Made by a program: the position numbers and the translations under genes. Positions 21,847 to 34,900 of a DNA stretch of 64,000 nt are shown here, piece by piece. How positions within the stretch are numbered: the first letter of the stretch is position 1; every line of letters begins with the position of its first letter. This DNA is from Diplonema papillatum (taxonomy: Eukaryota; Euglenozoa; Diplonemea; Diplonemida; Diplonemidae), in contig JAPJBO010000154.1 of NCBI GenBank assembly GCA_030068145.1, positions 248,001-312,000 of the forward strand. The letters are read 5' to 3'. The notes under the pieces are model-generated. The model searched no databases, was not told where the DNA came from, and saw only the letters and a list, made by a program, of their open reading frames with translations.

Positions 21847-22036
21847 AAAGAGAGAGGGTCGGGGGGCCTCGGTCTACTTCTCTTTTTAGCCACGATGGGA
21901 TGGCGCGCACGTTCACCGTCTCGGGTTTGCTCGTGCTCCGCAAACCAGACAAGAGTTAGATCCGTGCGTCCATGGACGGTGAATTCCTATCACACCCCCG
22001 CTACAGACAAGGCTCGCTTCGATTCTCAGACACGCC

Positions 22037-22143
22037 CGCTCAATGCCCATTCAATGCCCATTCAATGCCCGCTCAATGCCCATTCAATGCCCATTCAATG
22101 CCCATTCAATGCCCATTCAATGCCCATTCAATGCCCATTCAAT
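22037..22143 (+). repeat. 11-bp minisatellite, unit CAATGCCCATT
   Basis: About ten tandem copies with two CAATGCCCGCT variants. Because 11 is not a multiple of 3, all frames stay open across it, and this explains the apparent NAHSMPIQCPF protein repeats. Confidence 0.9.
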
Positions 22144-23046
22144 GGAACCAAAAAACAAACGCACTCCGAGCTCGACCTTCATGCTCTGTCTTCTCTGTCA
22201 GAACAAAGAGAAAGTCCTTCACGGGTTTGTCGAATACCCGGACTGATTTGTCCCACCCAGGTCCACAATTTGGCCCAAGGGGGGAGGAATTCGCAAGCGG
22301 CCGCTGTTGCTTCGTGCGGCGGTCGTTCAGGGCAGAGGACTTCACGAGTTTGGGTAGCCATGAGCCAAAGAGTTCGGTTTGGGAGATTGCGCATTCGACA
22401 GGTGCAATGCGAACCGGAGTAAAACATGATGCTAAACTAGTGGGACTGCGGGTAAACAGTAAAAAAATGGTGGGAAGTCTAGCAGTCGCGCGGTTGTGAG
22501 CCCAAGGCCTTTTACGAGCAGTAACGAGCTGTTCGTGTCCTTTCGTGGGCAGCACACCACATGTGCACTTTTTTAGGTTTTTTTAGCGTTTATTGTGGTT
22601 TAGAGGTTCGGTGTTTTAGGCTGTGAGGGTAGTGTGAGGGCAGTAGGTATGCTTATACACTTTAACTACGGCTTTTTAGAGTAAATGTGTTTTTGTGAGC
22701 CTCCCCGGGCACTGCAAGTCAGATAAGATGCAAAGCTACCGCAGGGCGGCGCAAGGTCCAACGGGTGGGTTTGGACGAGTTTCTTTTTCAAAAGCGCATA
22801 GACGCGGAGGTACTGGGGCAGACGTGGGACAAACAATATAAGGACGGGTATCGGGCAACACCCGAAAGTCAGATTCGTATAAGGAGTTGATAGTTCGCTT
22901 GAGAATCCGGTACATAGTATCAGGGAAGGGAGTATATCATGTTCAAAGCCAACAACACCTTTTTGGGGTTTCAAGGACCCGGCAAAGAAGAAAGAAATCG
23001 GAAAGCAAGAGCTTGTGTGATTTTTTCACTACCTTTTCGAGGTGTG
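22144..23046. other. No gene recognised
   Basis: Short frames only. GTTTAGAGGTTCGGTGTTTT at about 22602 resembles sequence at 14475 and 27045 and is a minor dispersed motif. Confidence 0.35.
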
Positions 23047-23822
23047 CATTGTTACCACATAACCTGGGGGGGGGGGGCAGGTTATGTGCACGGTGCAGTA
23101 GTAAACTTGTAAAATGACCCTTTTACTAGTAAATTTACTAGTAAAAATTTTTACTAGTAAAATTTACACTTTTACTAGTAAAATTTACAAGTGCACTAGT
23201 AAATTTTACTAGTGCACTAGTAAAAATTACAAGTGAATTCAGGTGTTTTTCAGTCCAAAACAGTGATTTATAGGGGGTTTTGCGTGAAAAATTGCGAGAT
23301 CGAAAACTGGGGAGGTTTGGTCGATGTGCACTACCCCTCGGACTGAGTTGGGCAGGGTTGTTGGGGGCCTTGATGGGAATCATCTCCCCTGATAGACAGC
23401 GGCGCCGTTGAAAAAGGATGAGAGGAGCAGCGCGCACCCAACTGGAACTGTACGCACTGTCCAGCCCCTTTACCCTGAGACTTTTGTTGAGCTAGTTGAC
23501 AGCTGCCGAGGAAAAGCGTCTACAAAATGAGAAGAAACGGAGGCAAGAGAGACGCACTGTGAGTGGTGTCGTGCCAAATTCACAACAGTGAAACACACTC
23601 TACAATAGCGACGTGAGCGGGGAGCGGGGAACCCTGGGCAGAAGCGGCCGCCTGACTGTTGCGAATACTTCCAGTCGGTCCGAGCATGCCTACCATTTCC
23701 CGACACGCTTCGGCACGGAGGCTTTGCCCAAGCAGGGATCTTGACATTGTTGTTGCCGCAGTGAGGAGTTCCACACAGCCCATCAATGTAACACTCGGGC
23801 TCGACCATAATAGTCAGAATTT

Positions 23823-24407
23823 GTGAGGTTTCGTAAACATGAAAAAGCGGACGAGGCAGCAGGAAGAGTGCTGAACGGACGAAGCGTCTTTGATGTGGAT
23901 CAATATGTATGCGCCCAAGATGCCGCCGGCCTAGTGCAGATGGAAGAGATCGGCAGGTTTGCACGGGGGACCCTCGAGCATCAGAGAGCGACTAAACGCG
24001 CCACAGAGCAGCATCAACGGCAAGACGCTGCACCAACTCCGGAGGTCCAGCGGAGCAGTGCGCTAGTGAGGCAATCGATTCTACAAAACGGCACAACGGA
24101 GATATGTGGTTTAGGAGGGTGCAACGAAAAGGCCACCTCTCAACACATTCTGACAGGGGGCGACACAGCGCACCTTAGATGGTTTCAGCCGGAGGCGGAC
24201 CAAAGGCCGGTGTTCGGGCACCCGAATGCAGGCCCTGGACGCCTATGCGAAGGGAACCACGCGGTAATCCGGAGTGTGGCTCTACGCGTGCCAGCTGCCC
24301 GGGAGACAAGTGCGCTGAATGGGCAACATGGGCCCTACAAGCATAGGAAGAAGGTGAGAACGCAAGCACGGCAGCGGCAGCAACACCCCAATAATCAACG
24401 ACAATAA
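23823..24407 (+). pseudogene. C-terminal remnant of the RT-RNase H retrotransposon family
   Basis: The 194-codon frame contains SALVRQSILQNGTTEICGLG then GCNEKATSQHILTGGDTAHL. These align by eye with AIIRRTILQQQTRQMCNVRH and CTAYATAQHVLLTDDPAHNE of the minus-strand element at 17.1-18.9 kb. The shared C-x4-C ... QH.L spacing is the key evidence. The RT and RNase H domains are absent, so this is a 5'-truncated copy nested in the TIR element. Confidence 0.6.
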
Positions 24408-24579
24408 AATGAAGCAGTAGGCACACCGCGTTCGTTCCCAACACCCCGACCCGACCAAAGCAACCGCCAAACCCCAAGAAGTACTAATCTCACGGCAACA
24501 GCCCAAACAACTTCCCCTAGAACCTCGTGTGACAAGAATCCTTCAGCCCTCGAAACCCCCCGTGGATCTTCCATACCAT

Positions 24580-24694
24580 AAGCAGAAGAAAGTTGGACCG
24601 GAAATATGTTGGACCGAAAATATATTGGACCGGACAAAGGTTGGACCGCGGACGACCAAAACAATTGGACCATTTTGTCCGGTCCAACATATTT
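24580..24694 (+). repeat. TTGGACCGGA repeat cluster, copy 1
   Basis: Five TTGGACC units around CCGGACAAAGGTTGGACC, with an inverted TTTTGTCCGGTCCAACATAT at the right end, make a short foldback. A second cluster lies at 25207-25283. Confidence 0.7.
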
Positions 24695-25206
24695 CCGCCC
24701 AGGCACGTATCCACTTAGGCGGGGTTGGGTCGATGGGCATGAGGTAAAAAATGTCCCGTGACAAATGGGTAGTCAGGCGCGAGAGATGCGTTGGGTTTCT
24801 TCTTGAGCGTACCAAGATCGTCGTTTATTGGCGGCTCATACTTTTTCCTTCACTGTCAGCCACACAACCTCGAGCCATCTCGTTTGCACTCTGCATTTTT
24901 GCGTTTGCACTCTACCAAAGCAATGGGACAGACGGTGGACGCATCTTGGTCCACCCTCGGCACTGACCAACCGCAACCGGTCGCGATCAAACATCCTTCC
25001 GCGCAAGGAAGATCTTGTGATTCCACCACAGGGCCATGGCGACCAATGACCATGGGTGCTTCGTTGCGAGTTGCTGGAGGGAACTCAGCGGGTTACGCAG
25101 CGCCGCGCAGTGTTCGGGAACTCCACCCATGCGCGACTACGGAGTGGAGCGAGTGCTGGCCAGCCGCAAAACTGCACCAAGTACACAGAACCCCCCGAAA
25201 AAAAGT

Positions 25207-25283
25207 GGCCGGACAAAAGTTGGACCACCAGAGCCCAAAATAGGTGAGTTGGACCATTTTGTCCGGTCCAACTTATTTCCGTT
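25207..25283 (+). repeat. TTGGACCGGA repeat cluster, copy 2
   Basis: GGCCGGACAAAAGTTGGACC and, inverted, ATTTTGTCCGGTCCAACTTA form a hairpin with arms of about 18 bp and a loop of about 30 bp. The right half is nearly identical to copy 1. Confidence 0.7.
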
Positions 25284-26266
25284 TATCGGTATTTGCCCTT
25301 CAGAGTTGACCGCACTGTTGCCCACGACTCAGTCCAAAAAATGGATGCCAAGCCTGTCCGGCACAAGACGCACGCAGGCAGAGATATTCGTAACCTCCTG
25401 GGCCAAAAGCAAGATACCAGAGCGTCTTTTGCCGTGCAACTCTATTTCTGGTACCAGGACGTACCTGTGCACGACTCTGCTCTGAGAGGACACGAACGCC
25501 TCCTCCTTCGCGCTCCGTCTCTTCCGATGTTATTGTCCCGTGTTCCGCATCGAGCCACAGGGGGGTCGTGTTCGAGTGTTCACGTTTGCCTTGGAGTGGG
25601 GGAAATCTGGATTGACGCGGTCTGCCTACGCGCGGGGCTCTCAAGCACTGGGTTGTCACTTTGCTCTGCTCTCCCAGCCCCATTTTGACGAGTTAGGTGA
25701 AAAAGAAGCCGGTGCTTCTGAATGTGTGCTTCACTTGCCACAGTTTCTTCTTGTTTCACCCCAAAACACCTGCCAAAACACCTGAAATCACTTGTAAATT
25801 TTACTAGTGCACTTGTAAATTCTACAAGTGCACTTGTAAAATTTACTAGTGGCACTTGTAAACCATTTTCACTTGTAAAACCACTAGTAAATTTACTAGT
25901 GAAAGCCTTTACTACTGCACCGTGTGGTAACAATGGGAGGGGGGGGGGGGGACAGAAATGGCTTTGCGGTGGCTGTGCTCTCCAAACACGGGAAAACTCG
26001 CTCTCTTGCAGAGTTGGCCCCGCGGGCCCTGGGTGCAGAAGCAGGTCCGCAATACCATGCGCACACCAGTACGCGCAGAGCAGTGCGTCTCTGCGTCTCC
26101 CCCTGAGAAACGGAAAAGATTGAAGAAAAGGTTTCACGCGCGTGCGGGAGATCTGCGCGCGTTGGTGGGAAGGATTGGCGTGCCTACACGGTACAGAAAT
26201 GTGAAATGAAAAAGTGTTCAGCACTGAGTTATTTTAAGTACATGAACCACATGGACTCGCATGCAC

Positions 26267-26310
26267 TGCACACGGGATGTTTAGCAGCGGCTGCCAAACA
26301 TCCCGTGACA
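26267..26310. repeat. Palindromic repeat P, copy 3 (best preserved)
   Basis: CACGGGATGTTTAGCAGC and GGCTGCCAAACATCCCGTG form an inverted repeat with arms of about 18 bp and one mismatch. It is followed by ACACCGCGC, as in copy 1. Confidence 0.75.
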
Positions 26311-27379
26311 CCGCGCAACGTGGTAAAACGGGTGCACCACAACCAAAACGCGTGTAAATCCACACCCGCTTTTGAACTCCAGCTGTAACTCCAGCTTCTG
26401 AGGCTGGACCTCACCGTGTAATACGACGCTATGACCCTCCCCCCCTTTCTCGGGTAGTATTGAGTTGGCAAAAAGAGGAGGTTCGAACGAATTCGGTACA
26501 ACAAATAGCTACCAGTTGTTTGTGCGCCCGGGGACATGTTTCCATTGCTTCCCAAGCACTTGCACTTGTTTGCACGGGGCAGGGCTCGTGAACAAAAAAG
26601 TTGCGGAAATGCCCCCCCCCGTACCTCTCCCCTTTTCAGAGTGAAATCTTCGGCGTTTTTGTGAGGCGTGTGGGGGAGCGGTGGGCTTCTGCTTTTAATG
26701 TCGTGGCGCGAGAGCTGCACGTGCCGTAAGCCGCTGTTTCTGCTGTGCGGCAGCAACGACGCGTGCCATTCTCGAAATATGCGCATAGTTCACGGCGAGG
26801 TCCAGCCTCAGAATTAATACTGGGGCTACGAGGGTGCCCGAGTCAGCTGCTACAATAAAAACGCGTGACACCCACTTTTTAACTTCAGCTTTTAGGGCTG
26901 GACTCCGCCGTGTAATTGCCACCGTGCTGCTGCGCTGTCCTGTCGCCTGTTGCAGCACGTTGAGAGACACGCCTGCTTCTTTTTCGAATAACGCATACAC
27001 ATGCTGTAGAATCGCGGTCTCATTTCTAGCGTTATTTGTGGATTAGAAGGTCGGTATTTTAATTAATCATTTCTTTGTGTTTCCGGTTATGTTCGTGCAG
27101 CCAGTTGCCTTTCTTTGAAGTTTCGTTTTGAATTTTGATGTACTACATTATGCCCTCCTGCTTCTTTTTTTTGTATTGAAAGTATTCGTGGTTCTGCTAG
27201 TTTCCGTTCTTAACGTACGGGCTCCGTTCTGGGGTTTTCTAATTGCCGAGTTGCAAGGCTTCGTTCTAATTGTTTGCAGAGCAGCGGCAGTCAAACCTTG
27301 AGCCCAAAATAGTACAAATGCACGTCTAGTGGTGGCTAAGCCGCAAGCTGGGTGCGTAGGTGGTGTGTGTGTATGCGTA

Positions 27380-27521
<142 letters not shown>

Positions 27522-28908
27522 CCGGCACTGTTTCAATGAAGTTTGCTTCAACTGTTCAGATTATGGAATCTGCAACAGGAAGCGAATGTCCCGGATGTGC
27601 CCTCGACGGGTCGTTCTTGGTACAAAGGAACACGCCCCCCCAAAGAACAGCAAGGGTCAGCCAAGCCCATCCGGAGGTGGTAAATGCCTTTGGCGGGTTT
27701 TCTCTGTCGGCGGGGGCGGTGTTGGATTTCGCTTCTATTTTTCCCGGGGGGGGTGGCCTGTCAGTTGCTTGTGACGGCGTTCTTTCCAGACTGGTTTGCT
27801 TAGACCTTTTCTTCGAGCGTTTATTGTTCTATTCGCCTTTTTTGGAACAACCGACCACTCTGGACATGTTATTCTTTTCTTTCGGTTTTCGAGGACGTTT
27901 TCAAGGTAAAAAGCTTCGGTTTCCTGGTGGCACTGAGTTTTTGCGTGGTGTGCTGCCAGGGTACCAGCTGAATCGAAGACTTGCTCTGCGGGGTTTTTCG
28001 CGTTTGGCCCTGGCGTTTGTGTAGGGACTACGCAAACACACCCACACTGTTTTATCGTGACGTTTTTGCAGTAGATTTCCCTCCACAACAGCCCCAGTTC
28101 ATCAATACTGGGTTCGTTTGTAGCGGTGGTTTTCCTCACAGTTTGTTGTTGCACACGCGTGTTGGATCGTGCCAACCTGGTTCGCCGCAAGAACTCGGTG
28201 TCTTTGCGTCAGTGCTGTCTCCAACGGTGACGAGTCACAGAAACCAGAGATGCGGGCTGAATACATTTGTATGGCGATTCCCTTCGTTGTGCGTACTGGC
28301 GGAACTCGCTGCTTGCGTTGGTAAGGTTCGAGTAGTCCGCTGCCGCAACTACTGAATTCCAGCACCAACTACGCAGTGTTGGCACTAAAAGAACGGGGGG
28401 CGGTGTGCCGCGGGACTTTTTCCGGAGGGGCTCGCGCGCTCAAGAATCGGCTGCGCGCATCCACCTCTAGGGCGAAGCCCTTGCGAGAACTGTCCCGGGC
28501 AGGAAGCGTCCCTCACCCGCACGTTTCGTCGGTCGAACTGCACCGCCAGCTGCGACACTCGGAGAGTAGCGCTGTCCCACCACGTCCGTGGGTGCGAGAT
28601 TCCTGCGCGGTGTGTCACAGCAGCACGTGCAGACCAGCCGCAGCTATCCCCTGAAGCTGCGGGCTGGCCGAGTCCGATAGGACGTGCCAAGAAGACCCGG
28701 GTTCGGCCGTTCTCAACACGCGGCAACCGTAGCTTGCTTCTGCGTTCGCTTCGCTCCTTTTTCTTGGGTTGGGGAGAGGGGGATGGTCCATCACGTTTTC
28801 ATTTTACCCCTGGATTCTGCTGCTTTCTGTCGCAGTGCGCGTTCTCTGTTCAGGGGGAGGGAGGAGGTCGCTTTGCCCCCCCTTCGGGTTTCGTTTTGCG
28901 TTTCCGTT

Positions 28909-31900
28909 TCAGAGTTTGTCGTAGTTGCTGACGCTCTGCTGGCTGACGGTTGCTTGCAGCAGCTCGGCGTCGGTGAGGGTTTGGTCATCCACGCCGTTCT
29001 CTTTCACGAAGTCGAACTCTTGGAGCTCTTCGGTCAGGGCCGCGCTGCTGGCGCGCTTGACGTAGACGTAGCCACCGGCGAGGATGAGGAGGCAGATCAC
29101 CGCGATGGCAACCGGTCCGATGATGGCGGCGAGCAGCAGCCCGTCGTCGGCCGGCTCTTCCGTGGCGGCACCACGCGGCGGGCCGGGAATGTCCGTGGGG
29201 GTCGTCGGAACGGTCGGGTCTTGAGTAACAGACGCGACCGGTTTGCACATCGCGAGTGCTTCGGTCCTCTCGTCCGTCGTGGCGGGCACGAAGGAGCAGA
29301 TACCCGCGGTGTCCTTCGTCACCACGAAGCCCGCCTCGGCGAAGGCGAACGACTGCGACACCGCCAGCTTGGCACACACCCCCGCCCAGCAACCTTCCAG
29401 GTCGCCTCTCGCGGCCAGCTCGGTCCCGACGAGGCACACCCGGTTGTCTGGCGGCGACAGCTTCAGGTCGGAACACGACGCAGCCGCCAAACCGATGTCC
29501 GGCGCATCCGAGCGCACGATCATACCCATCGGCGACGTTTGGAACACGTGCACTTCCCCTCTCGTTCCGAAAGGAGAAACGACGATGCTCGCGACGTCGG
29601 CCGCCGTGCCGTCGGCAGCGAGTGCGTTGGACGCACCCAGCGGCACCATCGCCGGGGTTGAAATGTTCATGACCACCGTGCTCAGCGACGTGTCGACAGC
29701 GAAGAGCAACCCGCCGTACGCTGCGACATCCAGCACACTCGCAGGTGTCGCCGCCTGGACTACGGCGGGGACGGCCTGTGCGACGTCCACGGCCATCACC
29801 CCAGCTGCGCTGCCCATGTACACAGTTGTACCGGACAACGTTGCAGACGTTGGTGTGTCAGGCAAATCTGTTTGGGACACTAACTGAGGCGCCGTTGGCT
29901 CGGAAATGTTGTAGGCGTAGAGTTTCGACGGGCCTGTGGCAAGCAGGAACTGCAACCCGGAGTGCACGACCAGAGCTGTGTACTCCGCTTCGGCGATTGA
30001 GCTCGAAGCGATCGGAAGGCGTGGGTTGGAGACGTCGACGGGTGTGATCGAACCCGAGCACAGAGTATACACAATGTTCGTACCGTCCGGCCTGTAAAAC
30101 TGCGACAAGTCCGTGCAGGGGCTGGTCAATGCGGTAGAGCCTACCGGACGAAGCGCGTCTGAGACCGCCAGCACGTGGAAGAGCTTCTCGCTGATGGCGT
30201 AGACGATGTTCGGGTTCTGCGCCGCGGTCTTGACGACGCCAACCGACACGTCTACCGCCGCGGATTTGGTAACGCCTTCGTTGGCCTGCGAGTACAGCGT
30301 CGCGTCCTTGCCCGTGGCGATCACGAACTGGCGCCTGTCGCCGCCGACGACGGCCATCTGTACGGGGTTGCTGGGGAACATGCCTTTGAACGTGTTCATC
30401 TGCGAGACGTACGGAGGCGCCGGCGCGCAGAGGATCCGGTCGAAGGCGTCGGCCGCGGCCACCGTTTTTGTGGTTTGGCAACCGCCGTCGACCCTCTTGA
30501 CGAACGACCCGCCGGACACTTTGACGACGGCACCTTCCGGGAGTCCGTCGCACATGCTGCAAACACCGACCTTCGCCGCGTCCGCCAGCACAGAGCCTGG
30601 CGGGCACGCGGGGCTCACTGCCTTCTCGAAGACGGCCACGTCTGCACACGTCGTCACCGTCGGCGGTGGCTTGCCCGCCGGTGAGTTCGTCGGTCGTAGC
30701 GCCACGTCGGAGTATACCCCGAGGCCACCGTACCCGGCCGCCACGATCACGCGGGACAGCATGTCCCCAAGCTCCGCGACCACCAAGCCCATCGACTGGG
30801 TCGCCTCCCCGGCTCCGGCGGGCAGCGCACGGCTACCGATGTACGCCGGGTTCTCGGGATCAGTCACGTTATACACCAGCAACGCCCCGCGCGTCGTCGG
30901 CGCGAAGACGAGGCCGCTGGAGTAGTCCAGGCCGGTGATAGGCGCCGTCGTGGGGACGTCGCTGCAGCACGTGGAGAACCTGGTGAGGATGCCTGCAAAC
31001 CGGAAGACTTCTAGTGTGTTGGTCGCGGCAAACACCTCCGTTCCGACGAGCATAATTCCGTTCACGGCGCCATCTGTTGCCACGGATGAGACCATATTAG
31101 TATTATCGAGCTTGTGCGTCAGAACGGCGCGGAGTTCCGTCGTCGAACCCGACTGATACCCCATGTACAACACCTCCGTGAGGATAGCGCTTTCGATGGC
31201 TGTGACCGTCTCACCCTGCTGAAGCTTGACGACGGGATCCCCACCGTTGAGAGCCACCATGGTCGATCCCGTGGGGCTGACGGCGAAGACGCCGTCGCCG
31301 CTGCACCCGACGTAAACGATGTGGCCGTCCGACTTAACTAACTGTGTGAGGCTCGTACACTGGTGGGAGTTGAACGAAATCGACGTGAGCTGCGGGTTGC
31401 CATCCACCGCCAGGTTGATGAAGTCCAGTTTGTGCAGGTTCAACGCGAAAACGAGGTTATCCCCTGCTGACATGACTGTCTCGTATCTGGTTGCCACGCT
31501 CGACACGGCCGAAAACGTGCCGTCCGACCGCGGCTTGAACACGGTCAGCTCTTGCGTCCCGGCGACTGCGACGCCTCGCGAAACCGTCCCGAACGAAGCG
31601 ACGTCGACCGCCGCCGACGCGTACGGGATGAACCCACTTCGGTACGTCTGCATCTCGGCGGTGAGCGGCGGGGGAGGCCCACAGACCTGCTGCGTTCCGA
31701 TGGTGGTCGATGCTTGAGCTGAGCAGACGCCGTTTACTCTCGCCCACCTCGTGCCGGGCAATCCGTCGAACATCACCTGCGCGCCGTCCGCGATCAGGTC
31801 ACAGACCGAGGGGCAATTGCCGACGATGAACGCCGGCATGAGAACGTCGCCGTTCTCGCAGACCTGCGCCGAGTCCTTCGCGTCGTACACGTACAGTGCG

Positions 31901-34900
31901 CTGCAGTCCGGCCCCTGCTTGGGCGCAGGGGGCGTCGGGGTGGGGAGCGGGGGCGCGATCTCGGGAGGCACGTCCGAGAAAACGAACAAGCCCGACCCGC
32001 CTGTCTGGAACACGCGCACGATTCCGTCACCGAGTCGGGTCGCGTCGATGCCGGACGTGCCTTGCGCGCCGATCACTTCAAGGTTCCTGTGCCCGAGATA
32101 GACCATGTCGTCGGGAGTCGTCATGTTGACCACGACGAGCCGCCCCGACATATCCGAGGCGTACACCAGCGATTGGTACACGTCGAGCCCGACCAGCTGG
32201 AACTGCGGGGCGTCTTGGCAGCAACTGGCCATCGGTTTGAAGACCTTCCCAACGGTGTCATACACCTCAAGGGTCGCGAAGGCAGCAACGACCACCATCG
32301 TCCCCGATATATCGAGGTCATACGCGGCATAATCCAGGGGGGCGGTATCGAGGTAGGTAGCGGACGGCTTCAAGCCCACATCGTACATGTATACCCCGTG
32401 GGACTCGGTCGTGTACCCGTCAACTCCTATGATCAACAGCCCGAGGGTGCTTTCGACCGCAAGGCCTTTCGCAGCTCCGGGGAGGGTAATGTTGCTGGTG
32501 ATGACGTGCGGATCATTGTCGTCGACGACGTCGATAGCAAAGACTCCGCCCGCCATGCAGCTGAGGTACAGGACGTGGCCCCCCCAGGTCGTCATCTGCA
32601 CCAGCGACCTGCACTGCGTCGTCTGCAAGTTAACAGATCCCATGATGACCGGCGACGTGGGCGGGGTCAACGAAATGACATCCAACCCATTCCCTCGCAG
32701 ACCGTACAGGAGATCCCTGTCGTGCCGTGCCCGGAGTACCGCGTAGTAGTTCCCGCTAATGAACCCGTTGTACTCCAATCCGGTCGAGTGCGTCGAGACG
32801 AGGACTGCGATTCCTGTTGACGTGGCGACGGCGACGTCATTTCTGTCCGAGCCGAGCGAAACGACATCCCTGGTCTTCGCCCCGCCTCGGATGACGTCCT
32901 GCGTGTGCACGTCCGCGTACATCGTGTGGGGAGGTGGCAAACCGCAAATAGAGTGGGTGCTCGTGCCCGCTCCAAAGCTGCAACTGTCCCGTTCCTTTTT
33001 CAACTGCTGGCCGTCTCCATCGTACTCGCAGACGTCGCCGTCTGACATCTTGTCACACAGGGCCTCTAAACAGAAGTCGACGGCGTCTTTGTTGACCTGT
33101 ACCAGATCCGAAGGGCAGTCCCGCTTCCCTTCAGCCTTCGGCTGGCGAAAAAGCGTCCGGCAGTCCAACGTCCTCGGCGGCAGCGGCGGCGATCGGGTCC
33201 TCGGAGACGGAGTGTCCGTGGGCGGCATGTCCGAAAACACCATCAGACCGCCGTTGTCGGCGGCCTGGAACACGCGCACGACGTGGTCTCTCATCTTCGA
33301 GACGACCAAACCTTCCTTCCCCTGCGAGTTTCCGGAAGCGGACGGCAGCCAACGGTTGCCCATGTAATAGGTCTGCGTCGGGACGGTCACGTTGACAACC
33401 ATCAACCTCCCGTACCAATCAGACGCGTACAGAATACCGTTGTAGAACGCAACGCCCAGAACATGCAGCTCCGGGCCGGCCTCGCAGCAATGGCTTACCA
33501 GTACCGGGTTCCCGCCGTCGACGGTGAATACCTCGACACGGGATTCCGCGGCGGCGTAAAGCAAGTTCCCGTTGAGATCGAAGGAGTGGAGGGAATAGTC
33601 TGAGGGCATCGTCGTTCTTAGATGAGCTTGCATCGGGTTGCTGGCGTCCACAACAATCAAGGAACGGTCCTCAGGGTCGCCAACAGTGCCGACGTACACA
33701 ACTTGGTTCTGCATGTCAACCGCCATCGCCTTGATGGCTCCGTTGGAGTGTCTGACGAAGATGTCCTCGATCGCCGAGCCGGCCGGAACAATCGGTGCAG
33801 TAAGAGTGAGCGCGTCGACGATGTAAGCATCCTTGCCACATCCCACGAGAATCATTCTGAACATGCCCGGTACGACGAACTGCTCAAGAGCGGCACAGTC
33901 GAATGCTTGAAACGAAACGCTGCCAAGAATCTTCGGTTTTGTCGGGTCCTCGAATGTCAGGATGTCCAAGCCGTTCGCTTTGAGACCATACACCGTCGTT
34001 CGCAGATCAGATGCGGTGAGCAACGAGACGTACACTCCGGTGGACGAGCCAACCTTTTGGAAGTTTCCGCTGTCCGTCAACTGCAGTACGGAGAGACCGA
34101 GAGTCGTCGCGACAACTACGTGGCTCCGGGTAGCCTCAGTCACGCCCAGAACCGCCACGTCTACGGCACGGCCGTAATCCGGTAAAAAGTCCTTGTCGTA
34201 CGCTTGCCTGTACTTGGCGTTTGGCAACCCTGGGCCGCACACGAAGCTTCGCGTCTCGGGCCCGCCTTCCGGAATTTCGACCTGCTCGCAGATGCTGCCG
34301 GTCTTTCGGTATACCGTGTTGACCGCCCCGTCGAATAAATACGAGATGCCATCAACCATGACTGCGCAGATGTCGGTCATGCAGAGCTCGATGATGTGCT
34401 CGCCTATGACTGTGTCACCGGGCTCGCACACCGAACCTTGTCCCCACGTGAAGTTGTCGTGGAAGTAAAACTGCGAGCAGTCGGGCGGGATGACGGGCGG
34501 CGGCGGGAGCGGTGTCGGAGGGCTCGGAGTCGGGTTCGGCTTTTCGTCCGAAAACACCATCAGGCCGCCCCTCCCCGCGGCTTGGAACACTCTGACGATG
34601 CCGTCGCCGAGGGGCGCTGCCACGATTCCGGGTTCTCCGTTCGACCAATAAAAATCGACGGCCGGCAGCTGGCGATGGCCCGCGAAGTATGGCAGATTCG
34701 GGTCACCCGTCGCGTTCAGGATGATCATTTTCTGGTTTAAGTCGGAGGCGTAAAGGAACCCGTCGAAATGCGTGACACCTACCAAGTACAGAGCCGGGCC
34801 TTCAACGCAGCACCATCCGACGTTCTCGATCGACAAGGTAGATGTCGTGTAGACCTGAAGTTTGGTCTGTGCGGCAACGTACAACATCGTCCCGACAAGA

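Larger units (their letters stand above)
23047..25935. mobile_element. DNA-transposon-like element with ACTAGTAAA/ACTTGTAAA terminal arrays
   Basis: The left end is CATTGTTACCACA, an inserted hairpin with a G run, and then CGGTGCAGTAGTAAA. The right end, reverse complemented, is CATTGTTACCACACGGTGCA then GTAGTAAA. Each terminus continues into an array of about 150 bp of ACTAGTAAAttt and ACTTGTAAAttt units (23100-23262 and 25780-25915) in inverted orientation, ending in TTTCAGGTGTTTT on the inner side. No exact target duplication is found. The interior contains a retrotransposon remnant but no recognised transposase, so the superfamily is undetermined. Confidence 0.65.

Noticed and set aside
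22037..22143. CRISPR-like regular repeat
   Set aside because: Units are contiguous with no spacers; it is a minisatellite in a eukaryotic setting.
21445..22422. 325-codon frame with NAHSMPIQCPF repeats
   Set aside because: It passes through a T-rich tract, repeat family A and an 11-bp minisatellite; no unique folded segment.
26267..26310. Helitron 3' hairpin
   Set aside because: No CTRR end follows the hairpin and no Rep/helicase coding is present.
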